A stretch of DNA of 64,000 bases from TMED69 sp036130055 (GTDB lineage: Bacteria > Pseudomonadota > Gammaproteobacteria > Ga0077536), in NCBI GenBank assembly GCA_036130055.1, contig JAYYOR010000027.1, positions 124,001 to 188,000 on the forward strand, read 5' to 3'. A model generated the notes under the pieces. That model had not been told where the DNA came from and ran no database searches. It was given only the letters and a program-made list of their open reading frames with translations. Shown here piece by piece: positions 51,974 through 61,064 of the stretch (position 1 is its first letter; each line of letters starts with the position of its first letter). Made by a program: the position numbers and the translations under genes.

Positions 51974-53101
51974 ATGAAATGCAGAGCTGCGGTATTAAAT
52001 AAAATGGGTGCGTCCAGGCCTTATAAAGACTCAAAACCGATAACTATTGAGGAAATCCAATTAGACGAACCCGGAGATGGCGAAGTTCTTATTAGAATGG
52101 GTGCAGCAGGTTTGTGCCACTCCGATCTTTCGGTAGTCAATGGCTCTCGGCCTAGGCCATTACCAATGGTTATTGGACATGAAGCATCTGCGGTAGTAGA
52201 AAAATTAGGGCCTAATGCAAATGATCTTGATGTGGGTGATCATGTTGCCGCCGTTTTTGTTCCAAGCTGTGGAAGTTGCATACCGTGTTTAGAGGGTAGA
52301 CCGGCTTTATGTGAACCTGCTGCCGTGGCGAACGCAAACGGAACCCTTCTATCTGGAGCAAAACGAATCAAGCTAAATGGTGAATATGTAACCCATCATG
52401 TCGGTGTATCCTGTTTTGCAGAATACGCTGTTGTGTCTCAAAAATCCCTTGTAAGAATACCAAGCAATATTCCTCTAGACCTAGCGGCTCTTTTCGGTTG
52501 TGCAGTAATAACTGGCGTAGGAGCGGTGGTAAATACCGCAAAAATGACCATGGGAAGCACAGCTGCAATCGTCGGATTAGGCGGAACAGGACTAGCTGCA
52601 GTTTTAGGCGCCATAGCCAGCGGTGCGAAAACTGTAATAGGAATTGATTTAAGCGAGCAGAAACTAAAATTGGGCAAGCAACTTGGATGTAATTATGTAC
52701 TAAATGCAAGCGATCCTGAGATCGTTACCAAACTCAAGGAAATTACGAGCGGCGGCTGTGACTATTCCTTTGAATGCGTCGGTTCAAATAAGGCGATGGA
52801 ACTTGCCTATGCAGTCACCCGACGAGGAGGAACAACCTGTTCAAGCGGCCTATCGGACCCTAAAGAAAATTTTAGCTTACAACACGTAAATCTTGTAGCC
52901 GAGGAAAGGACGATCAAGGGCAGTTATCTTGGTAGTTGCGTTCCAAGAAGAGATATCCCAAATTATATTCAATTACAGCAAAATGGTAATTTGCCTGTTG
53001 ATGACTTAATGAGCGAGCGCATTAGACTAGACGATGTAAATGAAGGTTTTGACAAATTAGCAGACGGGGAAACAGTTAGACAATTAATAACATTTGACTA
53101 A
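51974..53101 (+). CDS. zinc-dependent alcohol dehydrogenase
   Basis: A 375-residue MDR-family dehydrogenase. Catalytic zinc ligands lie in GLCHSDLSVV and VIGHEASAVVE; the structural zinc site is present with four cysteines in CGSCIPCLEGRPALC. The Rossmann motif is VGLGGTGLAAVLGA. Resemblance to class III-type (glutathione-dependent formaldehyde dehydrogenase-like) enzymes is moderate, and the organism makes glutathione and handles methylamine-derived C1 units, but this specificity is inference. Good ribosome site (AAAAAGGA). Confidence 0.88.
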   Translation: MKCRAAVLNKMGASRPYKDSKPITIEEIQLDEPGDGEVLIRMGAAGLCHSDLSVVNGSRPRPLPMVIGHEASAVVEKLGPNANDLDVGDHVAAVFVPSCGSCIPCLEGRPALCEPAAVANANGTLLSGAKRIKLNGEYVTHHVGVSCFAEYAVVSQKSLVRIPSNIPLDLAALFGCAVITGVGAVVNTAKMTMGSTAAIVGLGGTGLAAVLGAIASGAKTVIGIDLSEQKLKLGKQLGCNYVLNASDPEIVTKLKEITSGGCDYSFECVGSNKAMELAYAVTRRGGTTCSSGLSDPKENFSLQHVNLVAEERTIKGSYLGSCVPRRDIPNYIQLQQNGNLPVDDLMSERIRLDDVNEGFDKLADGETVRQLITFD

Positions 53102-53111
53102 AATAATTGCT

Positions 53112-54860
53112 CTAGTTTGGCAACCTTATGTTATCAACAAGAGCGCGAATATATTGTTTCGGCGGCTCTGTCCATTTACTTACGAACATTGCAGTCAAGA
53201 AATTAGCAATCGCACCTATAACACCAAAACCCTCAGGTGATATTTCGAACCACCAGTTTTCTGGAATATTCAGTTCTGGATTAAAAAATTTAAAATAAAC
53301 TATATAAGCTAAAGTAATTGTCAATCCTACTACCATTCCACTTATAGCACCGAAGTTATTAATCCTTTTAGAAAAAATTCCTAAAACTATTGGGGGAAAC
53401 AAAGAGGAGGCAGCAAGCCCAAATGCAAGCGCTACCACTTCTGCCACAAACCCCGGTGGATTTATACCTAGATAACCCGCAATAAAAATAGCTAGCGCAG
53501 CTGCTAGTCTTGCCAATAGTAGCTCGGTTTTATCCGAGATTTTCATGTCAAACGTCTCCCGGACTAAATCATGGGAAATAGATGAAGATATTACCAATAA
53601 CAAGCCGGCCGCTGTCGATAACGCAGCCGCTAATCCACCAGCAGCCACCAGTGCAATGACCCAAGGCGGTAGACTGGCAATTTCTGGATTAGCAAGAACC
53701 ATTATATCTCTGTCAACATAGACTTCATTATCGTTAGGCAAACTTTTATTTAAGACAACACGCTCTCCATGAGGACCACTATCGTCTGCACTAAACTCAA
53801 GTCTGCCCTCAAAGGGCTTGCCCGGACCGTACTGCATAATTCCATCGTTGTTCTTGTCTATCCAAGCAATTAGTCCTACACCCTCCCATTGCTTAACCCA
53901 ATTTGGAGCTTTCTCATAATGGGTCTCATGCACTGAATCAATAAAATTTAATCGAGCGAAAGCTCCAACAGCCGGTGCTGTAGTATATAAAATTGCTATG
54001 AAAAGTAAGGCATAGGCAGCGGATTTTCTTGCATCAGAAACTTTAGGCACGGTGAAAAATCTGACTATAACATGGGGCAAACCAGCAGTACCCAACATTA
54101 ATGCCATTGTAATAGCGGCCATGTCAATCTTAGAACGAGCCGTAGTAGTATACTGCTGAAATCCCAACTCAAGCAAAATACCATCCAAGCGCTCTAAAAT
54201 TGATTGCTCGGAGCCGTTAAATGACCCACCCAGTCCGAATTGTGGCACAGGAGAACCGGTCATCATAATTGATATGTAAATAGCAGGGACCAAATAAGCA
54301 AAAATCATAATGCAGTATTGGGCTACCTGAGTATAGGTTATACCTTTCATCCCACCCAGTACCGCATAAATAAATACGACACTCATACCTATGTATACAC
54401 CGGTGTTTATAGGAACATCTAAAAAGTGCGAGAAAACTATCCCAACTCCTCTCATTTGCCCTGCAATATAAGTAAATGAGACAATTATTAAAGCAATAAC
54501 AGCTATCATTCTGGCTTTTCTTGAATAATACCTACTCGCAATAAAATCCGGTACAGTAAATTTCCCAAATTTACGAAGATAAGGTGCAAGCATTAACGCA
54601 AGAATTACATAACCCCCCGTCCAACCCAACAAATAAACTGACGCCCCATAACCCATAAACGCAATTATTCCAGCTAGTGAAATGAATGAGGCAGCACTCA
54701 TCCAATCAGCAGCGGTTGCCATACCATTCGCAATTGGACCAACTCCTGAATTTGCAACATAAAAATCTTTAGTACTACCGGCGCGTGCCCACACCGCTAT
54801 TGCAGCGTATAAACCGAAACTTATTGCGACGAATATATAAGTTAGAGTTGCACTGCTCAT
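53112..54860 (-). CDS. ActP-like sodium:solute symporter (VC_2705 type)
   Basis: A 582-residue SSS-family transporter with 13-14 membrane segments and the actP-like signatures KDFYVANSGVGPIANGMATAADWMSAASF and AGGLAAALSTAAGLLLVISSSISHDL. A long hydrophilic loop (about 300-380) separates helices, with an acidic IAWIDKNNDGIMQYG stretch that could be a calcium-binding-like EF loop. The family takes up acetate or similar short carboxylates. It overlaps the small DUF4212 gene upstream by 4 bases. Confidence 0.9.
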   Translation of the reverse strand: MSSATLTYIFVAISFGLYAAIAVWARAGSTKDFYVANSGVGPIANGMATAADWMSAASFISLAGIIAFMGYGASVYLLGWTGGYVILALMLAPYLRKFGKFTVPDFIASRYYSRKARMIAVIALIIVSFTYIAGQMRGVGIVFSHFLDVPINTGVYIGMSVVFIYAVLGGMKGITYTQVAQYCIMIFAYLVPAIYISIMMTGSPVPQFGLGGSFNGSEQSILERLDGILLELGFQQYTTTARSKIDMAAITMALMLGTAGLPHVIVRFFTVPKVSDARKSAAYALLFIAILYTTAPAVGAFARLNFIDSVHETHYEKAPNWVKQWEGVGLIAWIDKNNDGIMQYGPGKPFEGRLEFSADDSGPHGERVVLNKSLPNDNEVYVDRDIMVLANPEIASLPPWVIALVAAGGLAAALSTAAGLLLVISSSISHDLVRETFDMKISDKTELLLARLAAALAIFIAGYLGINPPGFVAEVVALAFGLAASSLFPPIVLGIFSKRINNFGAISGMVVGLTITLAYIVYFKFFNPELNIPENWWFEISPEGFGVIGAIANFLTAMFVSKWTEPPKQYIRALVDNIRLPN

Positions 54861-55129
54861 AATTTTGTTGAGACTTTTTCTCGATATTTCTTATCTATCC
54901 TATTCATTAAAACGGAATAAGCAAAAATCAACACGACAAAAGTAAAAATAGAGCCTTGTTGGGCCCACCAAAATCCTAATTTAAAACCGAAAAAATGAAA
55001 TTGATTCAGTTCTTCAACAAAAGCAATACTAAAGCAGAAAGACACCAGGAACCATATCGACAGCAGAATCAACATAAGTCTTATGTTGGCTTTCCAATAG
55101 AGAACGTTTTCATCAGATTTATTTTTCAT
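54857..55129 (-). CDS. DUF4212-type small symporter subunit
   Basis: A 90-residue protein with two membrane segments (about 15-35 and 50-75) and the pattern YWKANIRLMLILLSIWFLVSF, FFGFKLGFWWAQQGSIFTFVV, matching the DUF4212/YjcH-like partners that precede ActP-type symporters. It is coupled to the downstream symporter by an ATGA overlap. Confidence 0.9.
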   Translation of the reverse strand: MKNKSDENVLYWKANIRLMLILLSIWFLVSFCFSIAFVEELNQFHFFGFKLGFWWAQQGSIFTFVVLIFAYSVLMNRIDKKYREKVSTKL

Positions 55130-55164
55130 TCTTTCCTCTACTTTCCACTTTTTGTAAAATTTAG

Positions 55165-55238
55165 TGGCTATGGGTGGGATCGAACCACCGACCTCGGCGT
55201 TATGAGTGCCGCGCTCTAACCGGCTGAGCTACATAGCC
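55165..55238 (-). tRNA. tRNA-Met (elongator), anticodon CAU
   Basis: A cloverleaf on the minus strand: acceptor GGCTATG with CATAGCC, D arm TAGCTCAGCCGGTTAGAGC, anticodon loop CTCATAA and T arm GGTTCGATCCC. The discriminator is A and CCA is not encoded. The strong similarity to the E. coli elongator tRNA-Met D and anticodon arms argues against initiator or lysidine-type tRNA-Ile. Confidence 0.95.
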
Positions 55239-55338
55239 TAAAACTCTCGATTACTTTAGTGTTAAAATAATAACATTTCTTTACATGAATAGTCATTTTT
55301 AAGGGAACCTAAAATTATTTGAATAAGGAAAAATAATT

Positions 55339-55761
55339 TTGAAAAAACAAAACAAGAAATGGAATGTTCTTTCAATAGATTTGGCAGATCGTCCCGAATT
55401 ACGTTCAGGGACCATTCCTTCATTACTTGAAATATCAAAGTTGTTTGAGGACGGTATAGAAAATTTTAAGCACTCGATGGGCTTGACCGATGAGTACATA
55501 GCCGCCAAAAAGAAATCGACAGTTGCACTTGAAACTTCTTTATGTGTGCATGGATGGCAATTCAACGACTCTTTATTGATAAAGACCAGAGCTTCAAAGT
55601 TTGATGGGCGAAAAGTATTGATGCAACAAGTAATTTGCTCAAAAGGCCAGACTTTAGTAACCCAAACGACTCTTTCTATTTCTTTCGATATTTTAAAAAG
55701 AAAAAGTTGTTTTTTTGAAGAAAAAATTGCGCTTAATTACCAAAGATTTATTGATTTTTAA
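55339..55761 (+). CDS. thioesterase-like hotdog-fold protein
   Basis: A 140-residue protein from a TTG start preceded by AAGGAAAA. Content such as FEDGIENFKHSMGLTDEYIAAKKKSTVALETSLCVHGWQFNDSLLIKTRASKFDGRKVLMQQVICS follows the helix-then-strands layout of 4HBT acyl-CoA thioesterases. No catalytic residue can be assigned with confidence. It is convergent with the small gene at 55748 and overlaps it by 14 bases. Confidence 0.65.
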   Translation: MKKQNKKWNVLSIDLADRPELRSGTIPSLLEISKLFEDGIENFKHSMGLTDEYIAAKKKSTVALETSLCVHGWQFNDSLLIKTRASKFDGRKVLMQQVICSKGQTLVTQTTLSISFDILKRKSCFFEEKIALNYQRFIDF

Positions 55762-55951
55762 TGTTTTCGTCTGAACCGAGTTCTTTACGGATATTTTCAT
55801 AATCATGGTTTTCCAGCTGGCCGATTTTAAAATGCCAATATAACCAATAAATTACGACAAATATCAGCCAAATAAATTCAGTTCCCAAGAGTGGGTATAT
55901 TTCGAAAACTTCACTAAAATTTAATTTATTCCAATCAACAATAGTTGCCAT
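55748..55951 (-). CDS. small single-helix membrane protein downstream of amt
   Basis: A 67-residue protein with one membrane helix (about residues 23-42, LGTEFIWLIFVVIYWLYWHF) and a charged C-terminus (ENHDYENIRKELGSDE). It starts inside the amt stop (TAATG), so it is translated with the ammonium transporter. No family is recognised; an accessory role for Amt is possible by position only. Confidence 0.7.
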   Translation of the reverse strand: MATIVDWNKLNFSEVFEIYPLLGTEFIWLIFVVIYWLYWHFKIGQLENHDYENIRKELGSDENIKNQ

Positions 55952-57312
55952 TATTTTATCTCTTCCGTTTCAGCCAAAGATACGTTTTTATTTTCCATGC
56001 TGGTCTTTTTTTCTGAAGCAAAATCCAGTCCCACAACTTCAATTTCTGGTGGTATACGTAGAATTTTAAAAAAATTAAGTAATTTCGCAAGTGCCCATCC
56101 TGGTAAGAACCCAAAAAAACCAAACATTATTATTGCGCCTACAAACATCCCTAGAGGATTAATCGTGCTGGGGTAATAAGCTGAGGCCGGATAACCCCAT
56201 AAAACAAAACCGCATACTATGAGACCCAAAGCACCAGCATAACCATGAACTGCTACCGCTCCAACCGCATCATCGATTTTAAATTTTTTCTCAACATAAA
56301 AATGTAATCTGTAAACAAAATAAACACCTACGGCCCCAATCGAGAATGCTTGAAGTGGGCTATATAAATCGTTTCCAGCAGAGGCTAAAATTATACCAGC
56401 AAGTCCCCCTGAGTAAGTCCAAAATGGGTCTCCTTTTGACACTAAATAACTTGTCAACATTCCACCTGATAGTGACATTAAAAAATTAGCCGTAATACCA
56501 CTTAAAGTGGTTGGAGTGAGATATATGTTTGTTGCAGAAAAAAACTTCTGCCCATCTCCATAATCACTGCCAATATCATAAATTGGAACATTACACGCAG
56601 CGTAAAACCCCCAAAATCCGGTATAAATCAAAAAAATACCTATAGTTACAAGCCACGGATTTTGCGGATTAATTGTGTTTATTTTCCCATCTCTGAATTT
56701 CCCTATTCTTGGCCCCAACACTGCCAGGACACCTAGAGCAAAACCTCCCGAAGCCGCATGAATTACACCCGAGGCATAAGCATCATGATATCCAAGTTTA
56801 TTAACCATCCAACCTGCGTAGTGCCAGCCCCAAGAAGCATCAATTACCCAGACAACAGAACCAATTACCACAGCGATAATTGCAAATGCCACAGTTTTAA
56901 TCCTTTCAATTATAGCCCCAGAAACTATTGAAGCGGCTGTCCATGAGAATAATAAAAAAGCTGCCCAAAATACCAAATTTATTCTGTCACCTAAATTGAC
57001 TGCCATAGCAGATGACCAAGGAAGGGCTAACTCGTTAGCACCGAAGCCATCCGCTTCCAGCACCAATCCTCCGGTTATTCCCGGTCCATTTGGCATAGCC
57101 CAATAAAACCACCAACCAAAAAGGAAAAAACTTATTGTTACAATTGGAATTAAAATTGTATTTTTCATAAGAGTATGAAGATGGTTTTTCCGCCTGGATA
57201 CTCCTACCTCATAGACGCAAAAACCAACATGAATAAGAAACATCAAGACGACCGTTACCCAGTAATAGAATTCCGTAAAAATCGTCGTCAATGCCAATAT
57301 TTCTTTTTCCAT
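55951..57312 (-). CDS. amt: ammonium transporter
   Basis: A 453-residue Amt/Rh-family channel with about 11-12 membrane helices. Segments include FVVAxxxLFIHVGFCVYEVGVSR-like first helix, GWHYAGWMVNKLGYHDAYASGVIHAASGGFALG for the signature region, and the later VGAVAVHGYAGALG with its conserved pore histidine. Amt takes up NH4+ and can carry methylammonium, which suits an organism with the N-methylglutamate pathway. A PII gene (glnK) is not adjacent. Confidence 0.93.
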   Translation of the reverse strand: MEKEILALTTIFTEFYYWVTVVLMFLIHVGFCVYEVGVSRRKNHLHTLMKNTILIPIVTISFFLFGWWFYWAMPNGPGITGGLVLEADGFGANELALPWSSAMAVNLGDRINLVFWAAFLLFSWTAASIVSGAIIERIKTVAFAIIAVVIGSVVWVIDASWGWHYAGWMVNKLGYHDAYASGVIHAASGGFALGVLAVLGPRIGKFRDGKINTINPQNPWLVTIGIFLIYTGFWGFYAACNVPIYDIGSDYGDGQKFFSATNIYLTPTTLSGITANFLMSLSGGMLTSYLVSKGDPFWTYSGGLAGIILASAGNDLYSPLQAFSIGAVGVYFVYRLHFYVEKKFKIDDAVGAVAVHGYAGALGLIVCGFVLWGYPASAYYPSTINPLGMFVGAIIMFGFFGFLPGWALAKLLNFFKILRIPPEIEVVGLDFASEKKTSMENKNVSLAETEEIK

Positions 57313-57341
57313 AAATACTGATGCTCCTAAAACTAAATTAA

Positions 57342-57992
57342 TTAAAACAGATATACATAGTCACAAGCAACATTATTTTCATCATTTTGCTCCTTAAATT
57401 TGGGAAGCCGGCAAGGCTCCCTATCAAAATCTATATCTGTAGTAACCAAATATTTAAATTTTATAAAGCCACTAGTTGGTAAACCATCGTCGATTAACTC
57501 ATCTAAGCTCCTACCCTTATGAGCTTCGAGCAGAATTCCTATTAACAAATTGTTTTTCTTTTCGACCTCTTTATTTAAGGAAACAAAAAACTTCAGTTGA
57601 TTGCCAAATGAATCAATGGGTAGGTTATCTACCAAAATACCCCCTTTTTGCGACAGCCTATACGTCAATTCAGTTAAATTTTCCGAATCAAAGAAGTTTT
57701 TCCAAAAGGTTGTTTGTATTTTTACATCTTCTTTATTACTCTTGGAAATGTCTGTAGAGAGTGGTAGTTCGTTAATATTTTTATTTAAAGCTAGATCAAA
57801 CGCTGACATTTTTTTACTTAATAAATAGTGATTATAAGCAGAGTGGCTTATAACAAGTTGTAATGCTAACTTTTTGAGTGTTGACTCAAAATTCAAAAGA
57901 TAAGCTTTGTAACTAAGAATTAGGAGCAACGTTAATAACACACCAAAGAGAACCAGATTGTATCTCTGTGTGAAATGCCAAAACTCTTTCAT
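57342..57992 (-). CDS. membrane-anchored protein of unknown function
   Basis: A 216-residue protein with one N-terminal membrane helix (about residues 13-33, LVLFGVLLTLLLILSYKAYLL) and a periplasmic or cytoplasmic remainder with no recognised domain. Its C-terminus has two cysteines (REPCRLP and NVACDYVYLF). N-terminal anchoring and size recall pilin-like or secretion accessory proteins, but no prepilin peptidase site is present. It sits between metF and amt with 23- and 29-base gaps. Confidence 0.75.
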   Translation of the reverse strand: MKEFWHFTQRYNLVLFGVLLTLLLILSYKAYLLNFESTLKKLALQLVISHSAYNHYLLSKKMSAFDLALNKNINELPLSTDISKSNKEDVKIQTTFWKNFFDSENLTELTYRLSQKGGILVDNLPIDSFGNQLKFFVSLNKEVEKKNNLLIGILLEAHKGRSLDELIDDGLPTSGFIKFKYLVTTDIDFDREPCRLPKFKEQNDENNVACDYVYLF

Positions 57993-58015
57993 ATTATTTG
58001 CTCGAACTAATAAAC

Positions 58016-58873
58016 TTAATCGACGTCAAAACCAAGATTCTTACATATCTCTACGGTAGGGTATGATTTGTTAAGTGTATAAAAATGAAAACCTGGTACA
58101 CCATTTTCTATTAATGACTCACACATCTGAGAAACAAAATCTATTCCCAACTTAGTTAAGTAATCATTGTCATCTGAGTAATATTCTATTTTATTTTTCA
58201 ACCATTTCGGAATATCAGCATTACATTTTTTGGAAAATCGCAGAATTCCCTCACCATTCGAGATCGGCATCAGACCCGCCAGAATTGGGATCTTAATCCC
58301 GATTTTCGTACAATCCTCAACAAATCTGTAATATGCATCGCAGTTAAAAAAATATTGAGTTATTGCCCTATCAGCACCCGCCTCTACCTTCTTTTTAAAA
58401 TAGTTTATATCATCAATGAAATTCACAGACTCTGGATGACATTCTGGATACGCTGCTACATCAATGTAAATGGATTCCTTGAATTCCCTTGAAATAAATT
58501 TTACTAGATCCATGGCATATTTAAAGTCGGAATTAACTGGTACACCGGAAGGCATATCTCCTCTTAGAACAACCAAATGTTTGTGTCCCGCCTTAATATA
58601 TTCACTTATAGTTTTTTGGGCCAAATTAGCATTTAGAGATACGCATGAAATGTGTGGAGCTATTGGAACTTTTAATTTTTGATAAAGAAGATTAGCTGCT
58701 GATAAGGTTTTTCTTCTAGTGCCTCCTCCAGCACCAAAGGTTACTGAAAAAAATTCTGGATTGAAAGCTAATAGTTTTTCAGCTTCAAAAACAAGTTTTT
58801 CTAGAGCCCGTTCTGAATTAGGAGGGAAAAATTCAAAACTAATAGACTTGTGGCCTGATGATTTACTTCCCAA
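58016..58873 (-). CDS. metF: 5,10-methylenetetrahydrofolate reductase
   Basis: A 285-residue FAD-linked TIM-barrel enzyme reducing methylene-THF to methyl-THF for methionine synthesis. N-terminal SFEFFPP, SVTFGAGGGTR, HLVVLRGDMPSG, the AAYPECHPES segment and ADRAITQYFFNCDAYYRFVED match bacterial MetF. In this organism it also draws on methylene-THF expected from N-methylglutamate dehydrogenase. It heads the metF-(216 aa)-amt-(67 aa) run. Confidence 0.96.
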   Translation of the reverse strand: MGSKSSGHKSISFEFFPPNSERALEKLVFEAEKLLAFNPEFFSVTFGAGGGTRRKTLSAANLLYQKLKVPIAPHISCVSLNANLAQKTISEYIKAGHKHLVVLRGDMPSGVPVNSDFKYAMDLVKFISREFKESIYIDVAAYPECHPESVNFIDDINYFKKKVEAGADRAITQYFFNCDAYYRFVEDCTKIGIKIPILAGLMPISNGEGILRFSKKCNADIPKWLKNKIEYYSDDNDYLTKLGIDFVSQMCESLIENGVPGFHFYTLNKSYPTVEICKNLGFDVD

Positions 58874-59033
58874 TATATATCTCCATTTAATCGACTACAT
58901 ATGGATGGTTTTCCGCAAACTCCAATATTTTATACTTTTCTGAGTGCAGTTAGTAGAAGTCTGAACTATAATTAGCGAATAACATAATATATTACTTAAT
59001 ACAAAACTACGAAAAAACAAAGGAAGATGCAGA

Positions 59034-61040
59034 TTGGGATCATCAAACCAACCGAGTCCAAGAGAGCTAGCAAATGCAGTACGTTTCCTATCAGTTGATG
59101 CAATAGAACGAGCAAAATCAGGACATCCTGGAGCTCCTATGGGATTGGCTGACGCGTCGATGGTTTTATGGCTAAATTATTTAAAACACAACCCAGAAAA
59201 TCCAACATGGTTAAATAGAGACAGATTCGTTCTATCCAACGGTCACGCCTCGATGCTCTTATATTCAATTCTACACCTAAGCGGGTATGCTGTATCAATT
59301 AACGATATAAAATCATTCCGGCAACTTCATTCAATTACCCCAGGTCATCCTGAATATAAAGAAACACCTGGTGTTGAAACCACCACAGGACCACTAGGAC
59401 AAGGCATTGCAAACGCAGTAGGATTTGCGATAGCGGAGAAAAATTTAGCGGCGACATTTAATAAAAAAAACTATAATCTAATTGATAATAACACATTTGC
59501 TATTGTTGGAGACGGGTGCTTAATGGAAGGAATATCCCATGAAGTTTGCTCATTAGCAGGGACCCTAAAATTAGGAAAGCTAAATGTACTATACGACTCT
59601 AATGGAATCTCGATAGACGGAGAAATCAAAAATTGGTTTTCTGAAGATGTAGCGAGCAGATTTAATGCTTATGGTTGGCACGTGATAGAAAATGTAAAGG
59701 GCCATGACTTTGATGATCTTAATGAAGCCTACTCTTTGGCCCTCAGTAATAAGGAGCAACCTACAATAATTATCTGCAAAACAACAATTGGCTATGGTTC
59801 GCCAAATAAATCGGGAACCGCCGAATCACACGGGGCAGCGCTTGGTGAAGAAGAAACAAAAAAAACAAGGGAGGCTTTGAAGTGGGATTACGCACCATTC
59901 GAAATTCCCCAAGCAATTTATGATTCATGGAATTGTAAATCAAGAGGGGCAGAAGCTGAAAAAGAATGGAATCTTCTGCGTGATAAGTACAAAAGAGATT
60001 ATCCCGAAAATTGGAATGAATTGGAAAGGAGGGCCAATAGTAAACTACCTCAGCATTGGCTAGAAACAATAGAGAGCTCACTAAAAAACATTCAGCAAGA
60101 TAATAACAATGAAGCTACACGAAAATCTTCTCAAACCATTCTAGACTTAGTTACTCCCTCAATACCTGAGTTAATTGGTGGTTCTGCTGATCTAACTGGA
60201 TCTAATAACACCTTCAGTAAATCTAGCAGATCTCTGGACCAAAAAAATTTTAACGGGAATTATATTTTTTACGGAGTAAGAGAATTTGGAATGAGCGCGA
60301 TAATGAATGGTATCGCACTCTATGGCGGACACATTCCATATGGAGGTACATTTCTAGTATTTTCCGACTACGCGAGGAATGCTGTCAGAATGGCCGCATT
60401 GATGAAATTAAGAACAATTTTTGTTTACACCCATGACTCAATTGGTCTAGGAGAGGATGGCCCAACACACCAACCTATTGAACATCTTCAATCTCTCAGA
60501 TTAATACCCAATTTAAATGTTTGGAGACCTGCAGACAGAATCGAAACCCTGATTGCGTGGAAATCGTCGATTGAAAATTCTACTGGTCCATCTTGTTTAG
60601 TTCTTTCTAGGCAAGCGGTGCCGCAGTTGAGCCAATTAGAAGAGAGAAACAAAAACATCGAAAAAGGCGGATATATTTTGAGAAACACAGATAACCCGGC
60701 GGCCTGTATAATCGCGACAGGATCTGAAGTTGCCCTTGCTATTAAAATCGCTGAAACTCTAGGCAAAAGCAAAATACCTATACAAGTAGTATCTATGCCA
60801 TGCTCACAATTATTTGACAGGCAGGATAAATCTTATAAAACTAAAGTATTGCCAGAGGGAGTCAAGAGGATCGCGATTGAAGCTGGCTCAACTGACCTTT
60901 GGTATAAATACACCGGAGAAGATGGTCTCGTTTTAGGTATGAACCAATTTGGTGCTTCAGCCCCTGCGGATCAATTGTTTAAAGAATTCAACCTAGATTT
61001 CGAAAGCTGCTTAGCGAAAATAAACCATTATCTTTTTTAA
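59034..61040 (+). CDS. tkt: transketolase
   Basis: A 668-residue thiamine diphosphate enzyme from a TTG start with AGGAAG upstream. It has KSGHPGAPMGLADASMVLW, GPLGQGIANAVGFAIAEK, the TPP motif GDGCLMEG-IS, and GVREFGMSAIMNGIALYGG with THDSIGLGEDGPTHQPIEHL. It interconverts sugar phosphates in the pentose phosphate/Calvin pathways. With gap, pgk and the class I aldolase gene nearby it forms a central carbon set; no RuBisCO or phosphoribulokinase lies in the window. Confidence 0.97.
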   Translation: MGSSNQPSPRELANAVRFLSVDAIERAKSGHPGAPMGLADASMVLWLNYLKHNPENPTWLNRDRFVLSNGHASMLLYSILHLSGYAVSINDIKSFRQLHSITPGHPEYKETPGVETTTGPLGQGIANAVGFAIAEKNLAATFNKKNYNLIDNNTFAIVGDGCLMEGISHEVCSLAGTLKLGKLNVLYDSNGISIDGEIKNWFSEDVASRFNAYGWHVIENVKGHDFDDLNEAYSLALSNKEQPTIIICKTTIGYGSPNKSGTAESHGAALGEEETKKTREALKWDYAPFEIPQAIYDSWNCKSRGAEAEKEWNLLRDKYKRDYPENWNELERRANSKLPQHWLETIESSLKNIQQDNNNEATRKSSQTILDLVTPSIPELIGGSADLTGSNNTFSKSSRSLDQKNFNGNYIFYGVREFGMSAIMNGIALYGGHIPYGGTFLVFSDYARNAVRMAALMKLRTIFVYTHDSIGLGEDGPTHQPIEHLQSLRLIPNLNVWRPADRIETLIAWKSSIENSTGPSCLVLSRQAVPQLSQLEERNKNIEKGGYILRNTDNPAACIIATGSEVALAIKIAETLGKSKIPIQVVSMPCSQLFDRQDKSYKTKVLPEGVKRIAIEAGSTDLWYKYTGEDGLVLGMNQFGASAPADQLFKEFNLDFESCLAKINHYLF

Positions 61041-61064
61041 CTTTAACATTAGGAGAATGAAATC

